This document shows, piece by piece, positions 34,301 through 48,200 of a stretch of 64,000 nt of DNA. A program made the position numbers and the translations under genes. Each line of letters begins with the position of its first letter. Position 1 is the stretch's first letter. Below the pieces are notes generated by a model. It made no database searches, was not told where the DNA came from, and saw nothing but the letters and a program-made list of their open reading frames with translations. Source of the DNA: Dendrophyllia cribrosa (lineage: Eukaryota > Cnidaria > Anthozoa > Scleractinia > Dendrophylliidae); the NCBI GenBank assembly GCA_024195265.1, contig JAJLRJ010000005.1, forward strand, positions 20,024,099 through 20,088,098, given 5' to 3'.

Positions 34301-37300
34301 TAATTAACCGCATATAAGCGAGTCTAATTAACATCAAATTACCGCACGCAAGCGGTTAAAGTAGGCCCAATTCACCTACTGAGAAATAACGAAAATAGAG
34401 CTGATCTCAAACTGGCTTTTGTCTTTCACTTGAATATTTTACATAAAGTAAAACTCCTTTTTTAGAGTAAAAGAAGGAAAAATAATCAGAAGGGTGTATG
34501 CCCCGAACCCGAGTAATTTGCTTCATAACTAATACCCATATCCACTACACCAACGAGGGCTAGCTGACAGGAACTGTAATTTTTATCATATTTATAGAGT
34601 TACCCATAACCATAAATGAAAGCTTACCGTTTTCAAATCAGTGCTTAACCCTAAACACTGAAAATCAGTGCTAAACTGGAGCTCTTTTCTCTCTGTTCTG
34701 CGTCTAATATTGAAATGGGGTTCTGTTCTCGTGTACCTCAGTAATATAAAGAATACTACTTTTAGGTAACTAGGACCTATTTTACCCGCTTGCATGCGGT
34801 AATTTGATGTTAATCAGACCCGCTTATATGCGGTTAATTATTTGCGAATCGGGTGGCTCAGTGAAGTTAACAACCTCTAATTTCATTGGACCTGGGTATC
34901 ACGCAGCTCTATTGTTTTCAGGGCTAGGGTCCATTGTTAAAAAATAAAAATAAATAAATAAAATAAATCGTCTTTATTTAACGAGGGTGACACTAAATAG
35001 TCAAAGACTAACAAACCTGTGGCCCTCGGATTCCAGATCGAATTGGAATTTGGAAGTGTTGGTTTTTGAGGAGAGGGGAAAACCGGAGTACCCGGAAAAA
35101 AAGGCTCTCGGAGCAAGGAGAGAACCAACAACAAACTCAACCCACATATGACGCCGGGGCCGGGAATCGAACCCAGACTACATTGGTGGGAGGCGAGTGC
35201 TCTCACCACACTACACCACCCCTGCTCCTTGTTATGTTTTCTCAGCTAATCAGAGGAGACCTTGTAAGAGCTGCGTACCTCCCCCCCCCCCAAATCGATG
35301 CAGCACCACAGTCTTTCGTTGTTTGTTTTTAGAAAGTAAGCCCTTTATTAATATTTAACATGGTTTTCCAATAGCCCTGTTCGCGGTTAACCTTTCTCAT
35401 TTGCATTACAATAAAAATCAACGTGGTTGCGAGGCAATTTCGGGCAATTTTGTAGTTTCTGCCCGAAATTGCCTCGCAATCATGTTGATTTTTATTGTAA
35501 TGGAAATGAGAAAAGTTTACCGTGAAAAGGGCTATTGGTCTCACATAGAGCATACGTGTTTACCAGTTTGGACTGATAAGAAGAGTTATTCAAGCTATTG
35601 TTTTAATTTAATTTTATATCTTCAATAAGCTATATCTACATCTACTACATCTGAAACACTTCACTTTGATGTCACTTTCACTTGTAGCATGGTGTTGTGA
35701 TCATCCGTGGACTTTCCAAAGATACAACGGAAGACGCTCTTCTGAACTATTTAGAGAACACGAGGCGTTCAGGTGGCGGGCAAGTGGAAGAAGTGAAAAT
35801 CAATGGAAATTCGGCACGAGTAAAGTTTGAGTCATCAGAAGGTAATTTTTACGACCATATACATGTAACATCGTGATGTATATTCTTCCGAATTTATAAG
35901 GAGCTAAGGCACAGCATTTTTGCGATTTCTCACCTCTGGGCTATGAAACCCCAATCACATTGCCTTGCAGAAAACGGAACAAATACGAATCAATGTTGTT
36001 TCTTTGTTGTTGCTGTTGTTGTTTTCTGAATTGTTTGTTTTACAGCGGTTACCAATAACACGACTAACACGCGGCTTAGTTTTTTATAACGATACAGACC
36101 GGTTTCGTTTTGTTTTAGGATCACTTACTTTATCAGAGTTATCGCCAAAGGTAGCACGAGGTAACTTTTAATGTTGAAGACTGATATTGAAAATAATATT
36201 ACTAAAACAACAACAATAAGACAACAATGAAAAAGAATATTACAATTTAAATGGAGAGAAGTGAACACGGATTGGAAAGGAGTATCTGACACTTACGTTT
36301 AAAGAGATGAGTCTATTTATGTCATTAGCAATCTGCTATTTGTACCATCGGATATCATTCAATTTGATTATCTCTGTTATAGTGGCAAACCATGTGGTCC
36401 AACGTGACAAGCATACCTTAAATGGTGCTTCACTTGATGTCACTTTAGAGATGTCTGATAATTGCAAGGAAGGTGGAAAAACTATCATGGTTACTGGCCT
36501 TGCAGCAAAGACCACTAAAGACTCCATTTTGAACTACTTTGAAAATGAGCGACGATCCGGTGGTGGAGAGGTGGAAAATGTGGAGTTTCAACGTGACAAG
36601 GGTGTGGCTTTCGTGACATTTGAAGATACAAATGGTAAGTGAAACTGTTTTCTAAGGTGAACGCTGTTTTCAGTGATAGGTGAGAATCCGTGTTGTACCC
36701 GTGTTTATACTACAGTCGAGCCTCCCGTCAGCGACCACCCAAAATGCAAAGGCAAGGTGGTCGCTTACGGAAGGTCTGATCACATCACAGGGGTCTTAAC
36801 TTTGACTAACATGGACCTGTATTAATTTCAATGTAGATGCAAATGTTTTTGGTTGGCATGGAGTGAGAAATGGAATTTCCCCGAAGGGGCAATAGTGAGG
36901 CCCTGAGGGCCGAACTACTAGGGGGCGATTACCTTCATTCTGGGCAAGCAAACACCTATCAGCGAAAAGTTTTTCATTATACAGAAGTTTTGATGCAAGG
37001 GACAAAAGTTTCGTTGTATTGAAGGTCTACAGTAACGACACATTATTCATTTTACGACTGTAGTGGCATCGAAATATGGGCGAGTGGTCGCTTACCAGAG
37101 GTTAAAATCAATAGAAAAATTCAAATAACCAGCGTTGAAAGTGGTCGCGGTCGCTTACCAGACGTCGTCGCTTAAGCTAGGTTTCAACTATAGCTACTTT
37201 GTTCGATCGCCGCGTAGAGGATTCATCCGAGCAACCCTTTACACCCACTTATTTATAAAAGGGTAGGTTGCTCCCCTGGCCGTTACAATCTCAGGTCAGA

Positions 37301-37428
37301 ACGCCGTATCTACCCTCTACCAACAAGAACTGACCGATTCAAGAACTTTGTAACAGTGAAACATCAACCATTGTAGTTTAATAGTAATATAACCTTTACA
37401 TTTTGTAACATTGCGCCTTAAATTTGTA

Positions 37429-37506
<78 letters not shown>

Positions 37507-39169
37507 TCTTGAGTAGAATGGATAACGTAGAGCGCTCAACTATCGAGGAGCATTGACTATAACTTCATGAGAGTTCAGACTTTAGGAGTAATCATCGTTT
37601 TATTGCGACAGCTCTGTTTCGTATGGTCCAAAATTAAAAGGACCACACTCATCAGGCAACTTGAACGAATGACCGGTAAAATTGAATGCTGGCAGTAAAA
37701 TACGAAAAATTTAAATGGTTGCTAGGTAGCAAATGCGTGCCGTTTGACAAAATAAGATGTAAAAGCGTATCCGGTTTTGCTTTTTACAAACCGTCTATTG
37801 CGTCAATAAAATTATGGTACCTCACTGACCAAAATCCTGTAATAATGTGATTTTCAAAAATGGATGTAATGAAGTGGTAATTGAATCGAGCATAGTGCCA
37901 TTTTTGGTCCGAAATCCGCGATATCACGCTGCGCGCTCGTTCGACCCCGAAACCTCGCGTGCAACCCCATACCAAAACTGCACTCGGCTCAATTACCATT
38001 AAATTACGTTATTCGGCTAAAGTTTTGAAGTACGTATCGTTTTCTGTGGGGGCATGAACTTGCTAATTCGTTTCGCCTGTTCAGGCTACAAAGCTCCTTT
38101 CTACAAATGATAATGAATTTTTCATAAAGACAGAGATTACATTTCTTGGTGATGTTGCTATAAGGTTTACATTTTTTTAGTACTTTCCATTTTATTTGAA
38201 AAGGTTGTTTAGCGTCTTTCAGAGTCCATACGTGTTTAGACAGTTCAGTTTCGTTTCTTCTGCTGGTGTGTCGAAAGGATGTCTGGTGGTTTCTGTAGCG
38301 TTCCTTGAAATATGTTGCCAGTCCGACGTAAGTTTCAGTTGTTGTTTCTGTTGATACTGTGGCTTGATAGGTCACGTTTGTTTGAAGACATTTTCCTTCG
38401 AGTGGACATTCTGTTTTCTTTCTGCAATTACAGGTGTCAGGTTGCTGCGTCAGCGTGGTTGTTTTTGAAAGGATGTGTTTGTTGTGTGACGAGATGATCG
38501 ATTTCATGTTTGGCATGCATGAATAGCTCAGCTTAAGTGTGTGTCTGTTGAAGATTTTATGGAGTTGGTGATTTTGTGGGAAGCATTTGTCGACGATGTA
38601 CAAGAACTTTCTACCAAGGTTAGTTTTAACATTTGGGTTAAAAGGAGGGTTGTACCACGTGATGTTTCTTGTCCGCTTTCTTTTGTTTCTCGTAGCTCGC
38701 TCTGATAAAGGATTGTATGTCAGCTTGTGGTCATATCCGCTTTCTTTAAGCGCTTGTTGGTAAGGGGCGATGGATTCGTCAAATACTTCTTTACTGGATG
38801 AAATGCTTGTTAGTCTTTTGTTGATGTTGAGTGGAATGTTTTCAAGTAATGCTGGGGGATGATTGCTCTGACGGTGGACGTACGATAGTTTGTTATTGGG
38901 CTTCATGTATGGTTTGTAGCTTCCACTTGTGAGGTCGAAGGTTACGTCTAGGAAGTTAACTATCTTTTTGTTTGCATCAATCGTGATCTTTAGGCCATTT
39001 GATTTAAATACATTGCTGACTTCTTGTTTGTTTTTTTTCAATTTCTTTTGGAGTGGCTTTGCATACTGCAATGCCGTCGTCGCGATAAAGGCCGACTTCA
39101 TCTTTGAATTTAGGTGCAATCAGGGACAGCATATAAGTTCCTATCAGTTCACAAGTTTCACAAGTTCAC

Positions 39170-39223
<54 letters not shown>

Positions 39224-42200
39224 CTGCCTATAATTCAGTTGTTACTGCAAAAGGCTTGAATAAACGATGTCATTATTTATTAAAAAAACTTGGTATTTGG
39301 GAAAAGTGGTCGCTTAGGAGTGGTCGCTTAGGAGAGGTGGTCGCTTACAAGAGGTTCAGTTGTCGCTTAGGAGAGGTGATCGCTTAGGAGAGATGGTCGC
39401 TTAGGAGAGGTGGTCGCTTAGGAGAGGTGATCGCTTAGAAGAGGTGGTCCCTTAGTAGAGGTGGTCGCGTAGAAGAGGTGGTCGCTTGGGAGAAGTGGTC
39501 GCTTTGGAGACTTGGTCGCTTACGAGAGGTGGTCGCACATGGAGGTTCAGTCGACTGTAGACAAACTTCGAGACTCATAACCAGGGCCCGGTTGTTCGAA
39601 AACCGCTATTAAATCCGATTAACGCTAAGATTGTTATTTGTCTAGGCTTAGACGTTTTGCTGTAGTTCTGAAGTAGTCAAGGTGAAATTGTAGGTCGAAA
39701 ACAATTCACAGTTATTTGCATTGTAAAGGTGTACATGTAAATTCAAAGTTGGGGCTAATTCTGGGTTAACTAAATCCTAGTTTAAACAACTCGGCTATAA
39801 ATGAAATGTTTTCTTCTAAAGAAACTGTGCTGCTGCGTCGAAGGGGAAGTAAAACACCAAACTTGTTATCGACCAAATTGATAAGTGAACTGGCCAACAT
39901 GAACTGATTCAAAAGCAGACGTTTCTAGCGCTAGCCCTTCGTCAGAGTATATCAATTCGCTGAGATACCAATTCACAACTAGATGAACTGATGTTCTGGG
40001 TGTTCCTTGGTGTTGCGGAAGCCATTGTTGTTTAGCTTTTGTGTTGCGGTGTGGGTATTGTTCAGTGTCTTTTGAATCTTTTGTTTTGCGTCATTTGGTG
40101 ATCATAACATCCGCAACACCAAGAAACTACCGATGTTCTTTGCTTAAGTTCGCCCTGGCTGAATATGCAACCCTAGTATAAAAACGATCATTCTCTCTAT
40201 TTCTCCCTCTTAGCTGTTACCACTGTGTTACAACGTGACCAGCATTCCTTAGACGGAGCCGTCCTAACCGTTGCATCGAGTGACACGGCAGTTGCGTTGC
40301 AAGAAAACGAAGAAATCCAAGAATCACGAGCCATTGAAGTAACTGGACTTGCCTCAACTACAACCAAAGATTCCATTATAAACTATTTTGAAAACACTCG
40401 GCGCTCAGGAGGAGGGGAAATAGAAAACGTGGAGTTCACGCCCGAAAAAGGATATGCTGTCGTGACTTTTCTATCGGCTGAAAGTAAGTAAAACTGCTGA
40501 AATACAGGACTAGACTCCAGCCCTAGATCTGCACCCCGACGCGGTAGTTGTGAGTCCACATTACCCAATGAGATTCTAGATCAAGGCAAAACAAGCTTTT
40601 AAGTTTTTGATTATTTAGATAAGAGTGGTATAATGGTTAAGAATAAATAGTTAGTTAGTAGTGCGGTAAGGCTGTAAGTTTTAATTGATAGTTGAAGCAA
40701 TATTCAGTCATTAATTCACTATCCAGGATCTTGCGTATCATTAAAAGAGTCTTTATTACGACAACGTTTCTCGGTTAAATATAATCAGTAAAAGAAGTCT
40801 AGATTTAGATTTCGCACGAATTATTGGCTTAGCCTTTGGGTGAACACAGTGACCAACTTATCTCTCTTGATCCTTTAATCTTCATCTTTGTTTCTTATTA
40901 AGGTGCACGAGGGGCTGTAAACAAAGGAAATCTCACCCTTGATAAATCAGAATTAAAAGTTACACTACAAAAGCCTGTCAAGAAACTTCCCATTGATACT
41001 ATGAGGCTCCTTGTGAAAGGTTTGAATGAACTTACTACACGGGACGCACTGATTTCTTACATGGAAGTAGTCAGTGGATTGGAAGTATCAGATATAGAAT
41101 TTGGAGAGCAGGGCTGTGCGATGGTGATTTTCAGTGAAACATACGGTAGGAAATATAGAATGATGTTACGCATTTTCCTTTTCTTTAACAACAATAGGAA
41201 ATATAACATTCTCCAAACAACATTCTTAGGAAAAAAATGTAAAAAATCATTTTTACCTTCAGACATAGCAATAGTTGTAAGGTTTTTTCTAAAACCTCTC
41301 ATGAGTTGGGGAAGGGTATGAAAAGGTTATAATCAAATATTGGGTATAAAAAGAATTATATAAACAGCTATTTCGAGAAAGATTGTCATCCAAATGTGTT
41401 GAAAGGCTAGAAGGAAGTATGGGTTGACATAACACAATACGAAACAAGGGGGTTCCAACGGCTCAGTTTGATCTTTTACATTGATTTGTCACAAGCTAAA
41501 CGAAATAAACTTAAGCTTAGTTCGCAGAATGTTCTTCAAACGTCAATGCAAATAGATATAGGTTAAGTAGGAATTATTCTAATTTGTGCAAAACACATTA
41601 TTCACTTGCAAAAAAAATTCAGACAGGTATAAAGCAATGTAACAGTCTCCAGAATGTAATTTCAAATACAGGAAATACACTGGCAATGTTTACTCGCTAA
41701 AATTTGCTTTGATATGTAACGTTCTTGCACTGTTAGCATTTCCTTTCTTGTTCTTTTTTTTCTGACGTCGCAATAAAATGTATCCAATCTTACAGACCAA
41801 GAGGTGCATACTTAGAAGAAAAGTTCCCGTATGTTAATTATACCTGGCGCTCGCCATGTTGTCGCTTACACGTAAAGGCTTCAGTATGACAACCTATCTT
41901 TATAACTCTCTAATGAAAAGCGTAACTGGTGAGTTTTCTTTTCTTATTTTGTTTTAACTTGTTATTGTTTCCATTTTCTCTCGCATCTAGACTACGAGAC
42001 CATTGCAAAAAAGGTTGCAAAGAGGAAACTGGATGACAAAATGCTGTCGGTAGAGAAGGTTCCTGTTTGTCTTTGTGTCCAAGTCACGGGTTTGAACAGG
42101 GACAACACCACAGAGGATGCTGTCCTGTACTACTTTGAAAATCCCAAGAATGGTGGCGGTGATGTTAACAACGTTGAACTCAACATAAAAGAAGGCTGGG

Positions 42201-45200
42201 CACTGGTGTACTTCGAAGATCCACTAGGTATACGTACCGTTAAAAATGCAACTACAATCATGGCTGATTACTTTTAGGATATGCCGTTAATTGTATTACC
42301 TTTGCTATTGCCAGTACCAAAATCGCCGATTATTTAAGCCCCTACAACCCTATTTCACAATGTTGAATCCATAAATTGAACTAAACGGCTGATGCATGCT
42401 TGACTCCTGCATGTCAACAACAGTCATCTGGGGGAGGGTAGTGGTGGCGGGGGGGGGGGGGGGGGGGGGGGGGGTATGCAGAAGTGCTTAGTGATCTGAA
42501 AAAGCTAAAGAAATATAATAGAAGTTAACATTTCTAGGGCTAGGGAAATTGTTGTAGGACGGTTACATTCTCTACTGTTTCTAGCCAGTGATATTATTTG
42601 TGACCCCAATAACCCGTTGGTACATTTATTTTTCTTCGGCAGTTGTTGCTAAAGTTTTGGAAAAGAGTCACACCCTCAATGAAGCACCGTTAAAAGTTAG
42701 ACTTCACAACCAACTCCTTTATATGCCAGTCTCTCTGCCCGATGAACATGATCTGGAGAAAAAAATATCCGTAGAAGCTCAACTAATGCTTTTTATTATT
42801 GAGCAACGTCAAGTTGATCTAACACATCTGCAGGATAAACATCGCGTTAAGATAAGTTGGGATAAAGGCAGCAATCATATCACTCTCACGCCTTTCCCTG
42901 AAAAATCAACAGACGGGGGTCAATTTGAAGGCGCGTCCAAGGCAATTGCTTCCTTTATTGATGGATTTGAGACAAGCACGATTCAGATCACACCAGATGC
43001 TTGGAATTCTGTTGTGGAAACATTCGAAGAAAAAATCACTTGCATGAAAGACAAAGTAAAAATTCAGCTCTTGAATCAGTATTATAAAATTGTCTTAACA
43101 GGGATGAAGCAAGAAGTGGAAGGCTTAGTTGAAGAATTAGAAGAATTGAAGGCAGAAATTGAAAAACGACTAGCACTTGAGGCATCTAAAGCAACAACTA
43201 CTGTCAATAGCATCCCGTTAAAGGGCCTAAAGTTCTTGAATGATCTTGACTTTGACAAGGAACTCCAAGTCAAATACAATGACACACAAGTAGACATTAT
43301 TCTCGACAAAGGTCAGGTGCATATTTGTGGTCCTTCAAAAAACATTCACAAAGCAGCCGCAGATATATGGCAAGCCGTTGCAAACATGAAGGACGTACGT
43401 CTTGAAATCTCCCAGAATGCTACCGGGGTACTTAGGAGCGCAGCTTGTCAGTCATTTATTAAAGAGAAATTAACAGCCAACAATTTACAAGCTCTCCTAA
43501 CCTTTGATGTTAAAGAGGAAGACGAAGACGAGTTCTCAGTTACGGCAATCGTCATGGGAATGAACTCTGACGTTGCTCACAAAGCTTCAATTTTAGTGAA
43601 AACAATCATTAGTGAAGAAAGCATTCTTTTAGAAGAGGGTCAGGTCCAGCTCGAGAAAAGTGAGAAATGGCGCCTGTTTAGAAATGAACTCACCGCTAAT
43701 TCTATTTTAAGTATCAAGTTCGATCGAAACACCAAGAAGTTATGCCTAGCGGGGAGAAAGGAGGATGTTACTTCCGCACTGAGAAGTGTCAAACGCTTCT
43801 TGAAAGAAAATACTATTGTCAGCGAAGTTGTGGAACTAACGACGGGCTGCCGACGGTTTCTGGCAAAGTACCGAGAACACGATCTTCGTCAAATACAAGA
43901 AGAATTGAACAAGCACTCTACGATTATTAAGGGGATAGGAGGTGACGATGACGAGGACGTCGTCGTCACTGGTACGAACGATGGGGTTGCCAAAGGCACG
44001 AAGATGATCCAAGATTTAGCCTCCACCATTGAAAGCCAGAAGGTTCCTCTTGACAAACCAGGAATGCGAAAAGCACTTAATCGAAGCAAGGGGAAAAAAA
44101 TACTGGCCCTACTAGAAAACGAAAACAAGTGTGTAATCGAGTACGTTAATGCCGAGAAAGATGCTTCCTTACTGAGCTTGACTGAAGATGCAACAGGAGA
44201 TACAAAGAAAATGAAGAAAGAGTGCGAGTGTAGTTTCCTGACTCCAGAAGGTAAAAACATCAAGGTGTTTAAAGACGACATCTGCGATCGTAACGTAGAC
44301 GTTATTGTCAACGCAGCCAGCGCTAAACTCCAGCATTCGAGTGGTGTCTCCAAAGCCATAGTTGATGCAGGGGGAGAAAGTATCCAGGACGAGTGCGATA
44401 AATTAATTATCGAACATGGATCTATTTTGGAAGGACAAGTTGTCGTTACATCCGCTGGAAAGATGCCCTTCAAGAAGATCGTACATGCCGTGGGTCCACT
44501 TTGGAGAAAGGAAGCAACACGAGAAAAGTCAATGGGCAAAACTCCAAGAGAGGAGAAGCTCCTTCGCTATGCAGTGTCAAATGCCTTGCACGCAGCAAGA
44601 ACCTTTACTTCCATAGCACTACCTGCCATTAGCACGGGTGCTTTTGAATTTCCACGTGATTTGTGCGCTAATATTATGGTTGATGCTACCTTAGAGTTTT
44701 GTGAAGAAAATCCATCCTGCAGTTTGTCTGAGATTCAGTTCACCAGCATTGATGATGCAGTTGTAAACGCTTTTGTCACTGAGATGACTGCCAGATTTGG
44801 GCAAGATCCCAATTTTCTAGATGCTTCAAAACGAAACGTCGCATCAAGAGCAACGGGCAAAGGAAAAGGCAAGGGTAGAAAAAAGACAGCCCCTACATCG
44901 TCACCTGTATCCGGTACCCCAGATGGGCCAAATGATATCACGACACCGGAAGGTTTGAAAGTAGTTCTTGTGATTGGCGATATGACTCGTGAACAGGCAA
45001 GTTACACCCTATTTCGTACAAAAGAAATCACAAATCAGACCAGTACTGCTCACTGATGTAAACACTTACAGTAGAAACTCTCATTACAGACTCGTTTATC
45101 AAAACAGATCTCTCACTACGATCATTTTAGTTCCTCCGAAACAAAAAGACAAAATTGTACTACTAAACTTTACCACTACAATTCGTGAGCCTTTGTAAAT

Positions 45201-48200
45201 AATACCACAAGACCAAGCTTTGTACTTTAGGTTCGGCAATTAGTAAAAGTACCAAATAAACGTATTAGAGGAAATAGGTTTTAAATAGCTATCGAGAGAG
45301 CTGAGAAAATCAACAACGGGAATTTACCGTATAATTACAGTAATAGCCCACGTATAAGAACCTGGGTTTTAAGAACCTGTTAGGCTAAAATTTTCATTTT
45401 AAGCCCCCTCCAAATAAGAACCTATTAAGGCTAAAATTTTAAGTTAGGTTCTTATCAGTGGGGTTGCTGTAAAAGTGTATAGGTAGTATCAGCATGAGTT
45501 TGTTTGTTATGTTTTGTTAAAGTGCCCATAACCTAAAATTTTTTATTTTTTTATCTGAAACTAGACATTACTACAAGAGCTTCTGTGAAAAAAAAATTGC
45601 GATTAAATTAAAACGCGATTTTTTTAGATTTTTTTGAAAACGCTCAAGTTGGCCGCCATTTTGGCACACCATTCGCCTTAGTCTTCTCTCGGAGCTATGA
45701 TGTAATATGACGTACTTTAAGGAACACGTAACTTCACCTCCAGGAAAGCATTGAAGAGTTTCTGAGAGTTTTATTCGAGCGGAATTGTATAATAGAACGG
45801 AAAAAGGTTAAATTATGGACCCAGGCGAAAATTTTACCAAAGCGAAAGTGAATTTTCAAGTTTCACCATGGTTGACATATTTCGGTTCGCAAACAAAGAT
45901 CCGAAAACTCGCTAAAGATCGCTTGAACGAGGTATCGAAAAGACTCGATGAAGAAAGGGAGCCGGATAAACTAAGTAGAAGGAGAATTCAGCCGTAAAAT
46001 TAAAGGCCAATGTTATTCCTCGAAAAGGCGAGTACAAGTTTGGATTTTATGATTTGTTGGTTTTATAGTTTGTTGGGCGTTTGTTGTTTTTTTTTTTTAA
46101 GTGGCTTAAAAATTACTGTAATTAGACGATGTAGCGCTCTTTTACAAAGGTTTTGATTCCATTTGATTTAAGTGTTTTTAGTTTTCCGTTTTTTTTTTCC
46201 TGTGAATTTTCATTAAAAAGTCTTGCTTAAATTTGTCATTCGAGTCGGCTTGTACTAGTTTGTTGTCAATAATTTACACGCCATTTCGCGATCGGATTTT
46301 ACGAGATAATTCGTACTTCCACTACATTGCTCGGTTTGTATGCTTTTATTTCTCTATCCTCATCGGAGGTAAACACAATAGCCGTTTATTCTACCGAGAG
46401 ACATAAACTGGTAGAAATGAGTTCACTTTGCAAAGCTAGTGTTTTTGTTTATGAATGGAAAGTTGTGAAGGTAACCGAGTTAATTTAGAATTTGCCCGCG
46501 TTGTCTCAGTTTAGCTTTACGCGGCGCCTAAGAAACATTTCTTGGAAAGCTGTACATGAATGATTTTCTAGACGAATCGCAGAATTAAAGTAGGAAAAAT
46601 AATTAAGTTATTTACCAGCCTAGGTCGATCCGTATAGGAAACAACTGTGCCCGAGGTCTTGAGTAAGGCCCTTCGGCCTCTGGCTGTACTCAAGACCTCG
46701 GGCACAGTTTTTTTCCTATACATACCTCCCGGCCGGTAAATAACATATGTAGTCGATTTATTCAATTCAGATGTAGCTGGTAAACGTTTCAAGCGGGAGC
46801 TCAGACATCTTGCAAAATAAACTGACCAGTCACCCACAAGCACACTGTTTTCAAGACGCTTTGTCAGCTCTCCCTCCAATTGATCTCTTTCCGCCTGTTC
46901 TCGCCTGTAGTTTTGCAGCCATTCCTTGTCAGCTAGAGGTTTATTCGCGTACGGTTCGAGCGAATCATCTCGTATATATACCGCTGTCTGTTTCTTCTAT
47001 TACTACTTCTACCGCGATCGTTTCGTCCTCCCTACTTTATTTCTCGTTTTCTGATTCAGGAAAACTCTCTTCTTGCGAAGACATTGCGATTTCTCGAGCT
47101 TTTTGTGTAGAAAAAGTGAAGGCAAGGCAACGCGCGTTCCTGAATTTACGTCACATGCGAGCCTGTCAGTTTGAATGATCAGCGGAGCGGGCGTACCACA
47201 AAAATGTAGATTTAAAAAATTCGAAAAAAAAAAGTATTTTATTCAAATCGCAAAATTTTTTCGCGGAAGTTCTTATAGTAATGTTTAGTTTCAGATAAAA
47301 AAAATATAAAAATTTAGGTTATGGGCACTTTAAGGACATACTGTATACTGTACCTGCACTGAACTGCCTATAGGCATTGCTGTATGGTACAAATAAATGA
47401 TTTATATTGTATATTGATATTTATAATATGCTATAATATATTTAAATGAAATTCATATGAAAATATAAAAACCTATTTTAAGAACCTTGTTAGCCTAAAT
47501 TTGCTTTAAGTACCATTTATATACATGTAAGAACCTATTTAGGCTAAATTTAAAAATTCAGGTTCTTATACGCGGGCTCGCTCATTTTATACAATATTTG
47601 CATTATTTGCAATTAATAACCGTTTGGTTTCTCTTACATTTAACATCTTTTTCGTGTACACCCAAACGCATCCTTGTGCGTTCGCCTCCAGAAATTATTT
47701 GTAAGAGAACATGTTGCTTCGGTAGCTATTTTATATTTAATTTTGGCACAAAGGGGAAAATGTACGTTAATTACAGCTTATGTTATTCCACAGGTTGACG
47801 CGATCGTGAATTCGACTTCCTCAAACCTGGATCTTAGTAAAAACGCCAGTGCTAAAGCCCTGAGTGTTGCTGCTGGTTCCAAGCTACAACAGGAATGTAC
47901 AGCGATTGGTCAAGTACAGACTGGTGGTATAGTCGTTACAAGTGGAGGGAACCTGAAGTGCAAGCATGTTTTCCACACTTCATGCGCCGGGTGGGAAAAT
48001 GGAAAGGGCGAACAGGTACCAAAATGCACCCATATTATAGATAGACTTCCGCTATCTCGAACTCTCAATGGGAACGGAAAATTGTTCGAGATAGCGGGGT
48101 TTGAGATATTGAGGGTGGTGTAAAATTTTGTAATTCTCAACAAAACTGAACTGTCGGTGCTCGGAGTCTGCCGTTAAGGTCTCTTTATTCAATATAAGCG

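Larger units (their letters stand above)
36710..39560. mobile_element. DNA transposon-like element with GGTGGTCGCTTA subterminal repeats
   Basis: The left end CTACAGTCGAGCCTCCCGTC (then GCGACCACC) is mirrored by GGTGGTCGCACATGGAGG... CGACTGTAG at the right. Copies of GTGGTCGCTTAC also occur at 37080-37160. It carries a Penelope-like fragment and two (TA)n arrays and lies in intron 4 of the PARP14-like gene. Treating it as one element is inference. Confidence 0.5.
45346..47578. mobile_element. Outer inverted-repeat element (AGCCCRCGTATAAGAACCTG termini)
   Basis: The left end with AAGAACCT...TTAGGCTAAAA repeats is mirrored at 47460-47578. It fills most of the GC-AG intron of the PARP14-like gene and encloses a second element. 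Confidence 0.65.

Noticed and set aside
44997..45056. Short C-terminal extension after the macro 2 start
   Set aside because: It is intron read-through past the GC donor, although it could be a truncated isoform.
45815..45997. 60-codon ATG frame in the TTAA element
   Set aside because: It reads like a plausible short peptide, but nothing identifies it and it sits inside a non-autonomous element.
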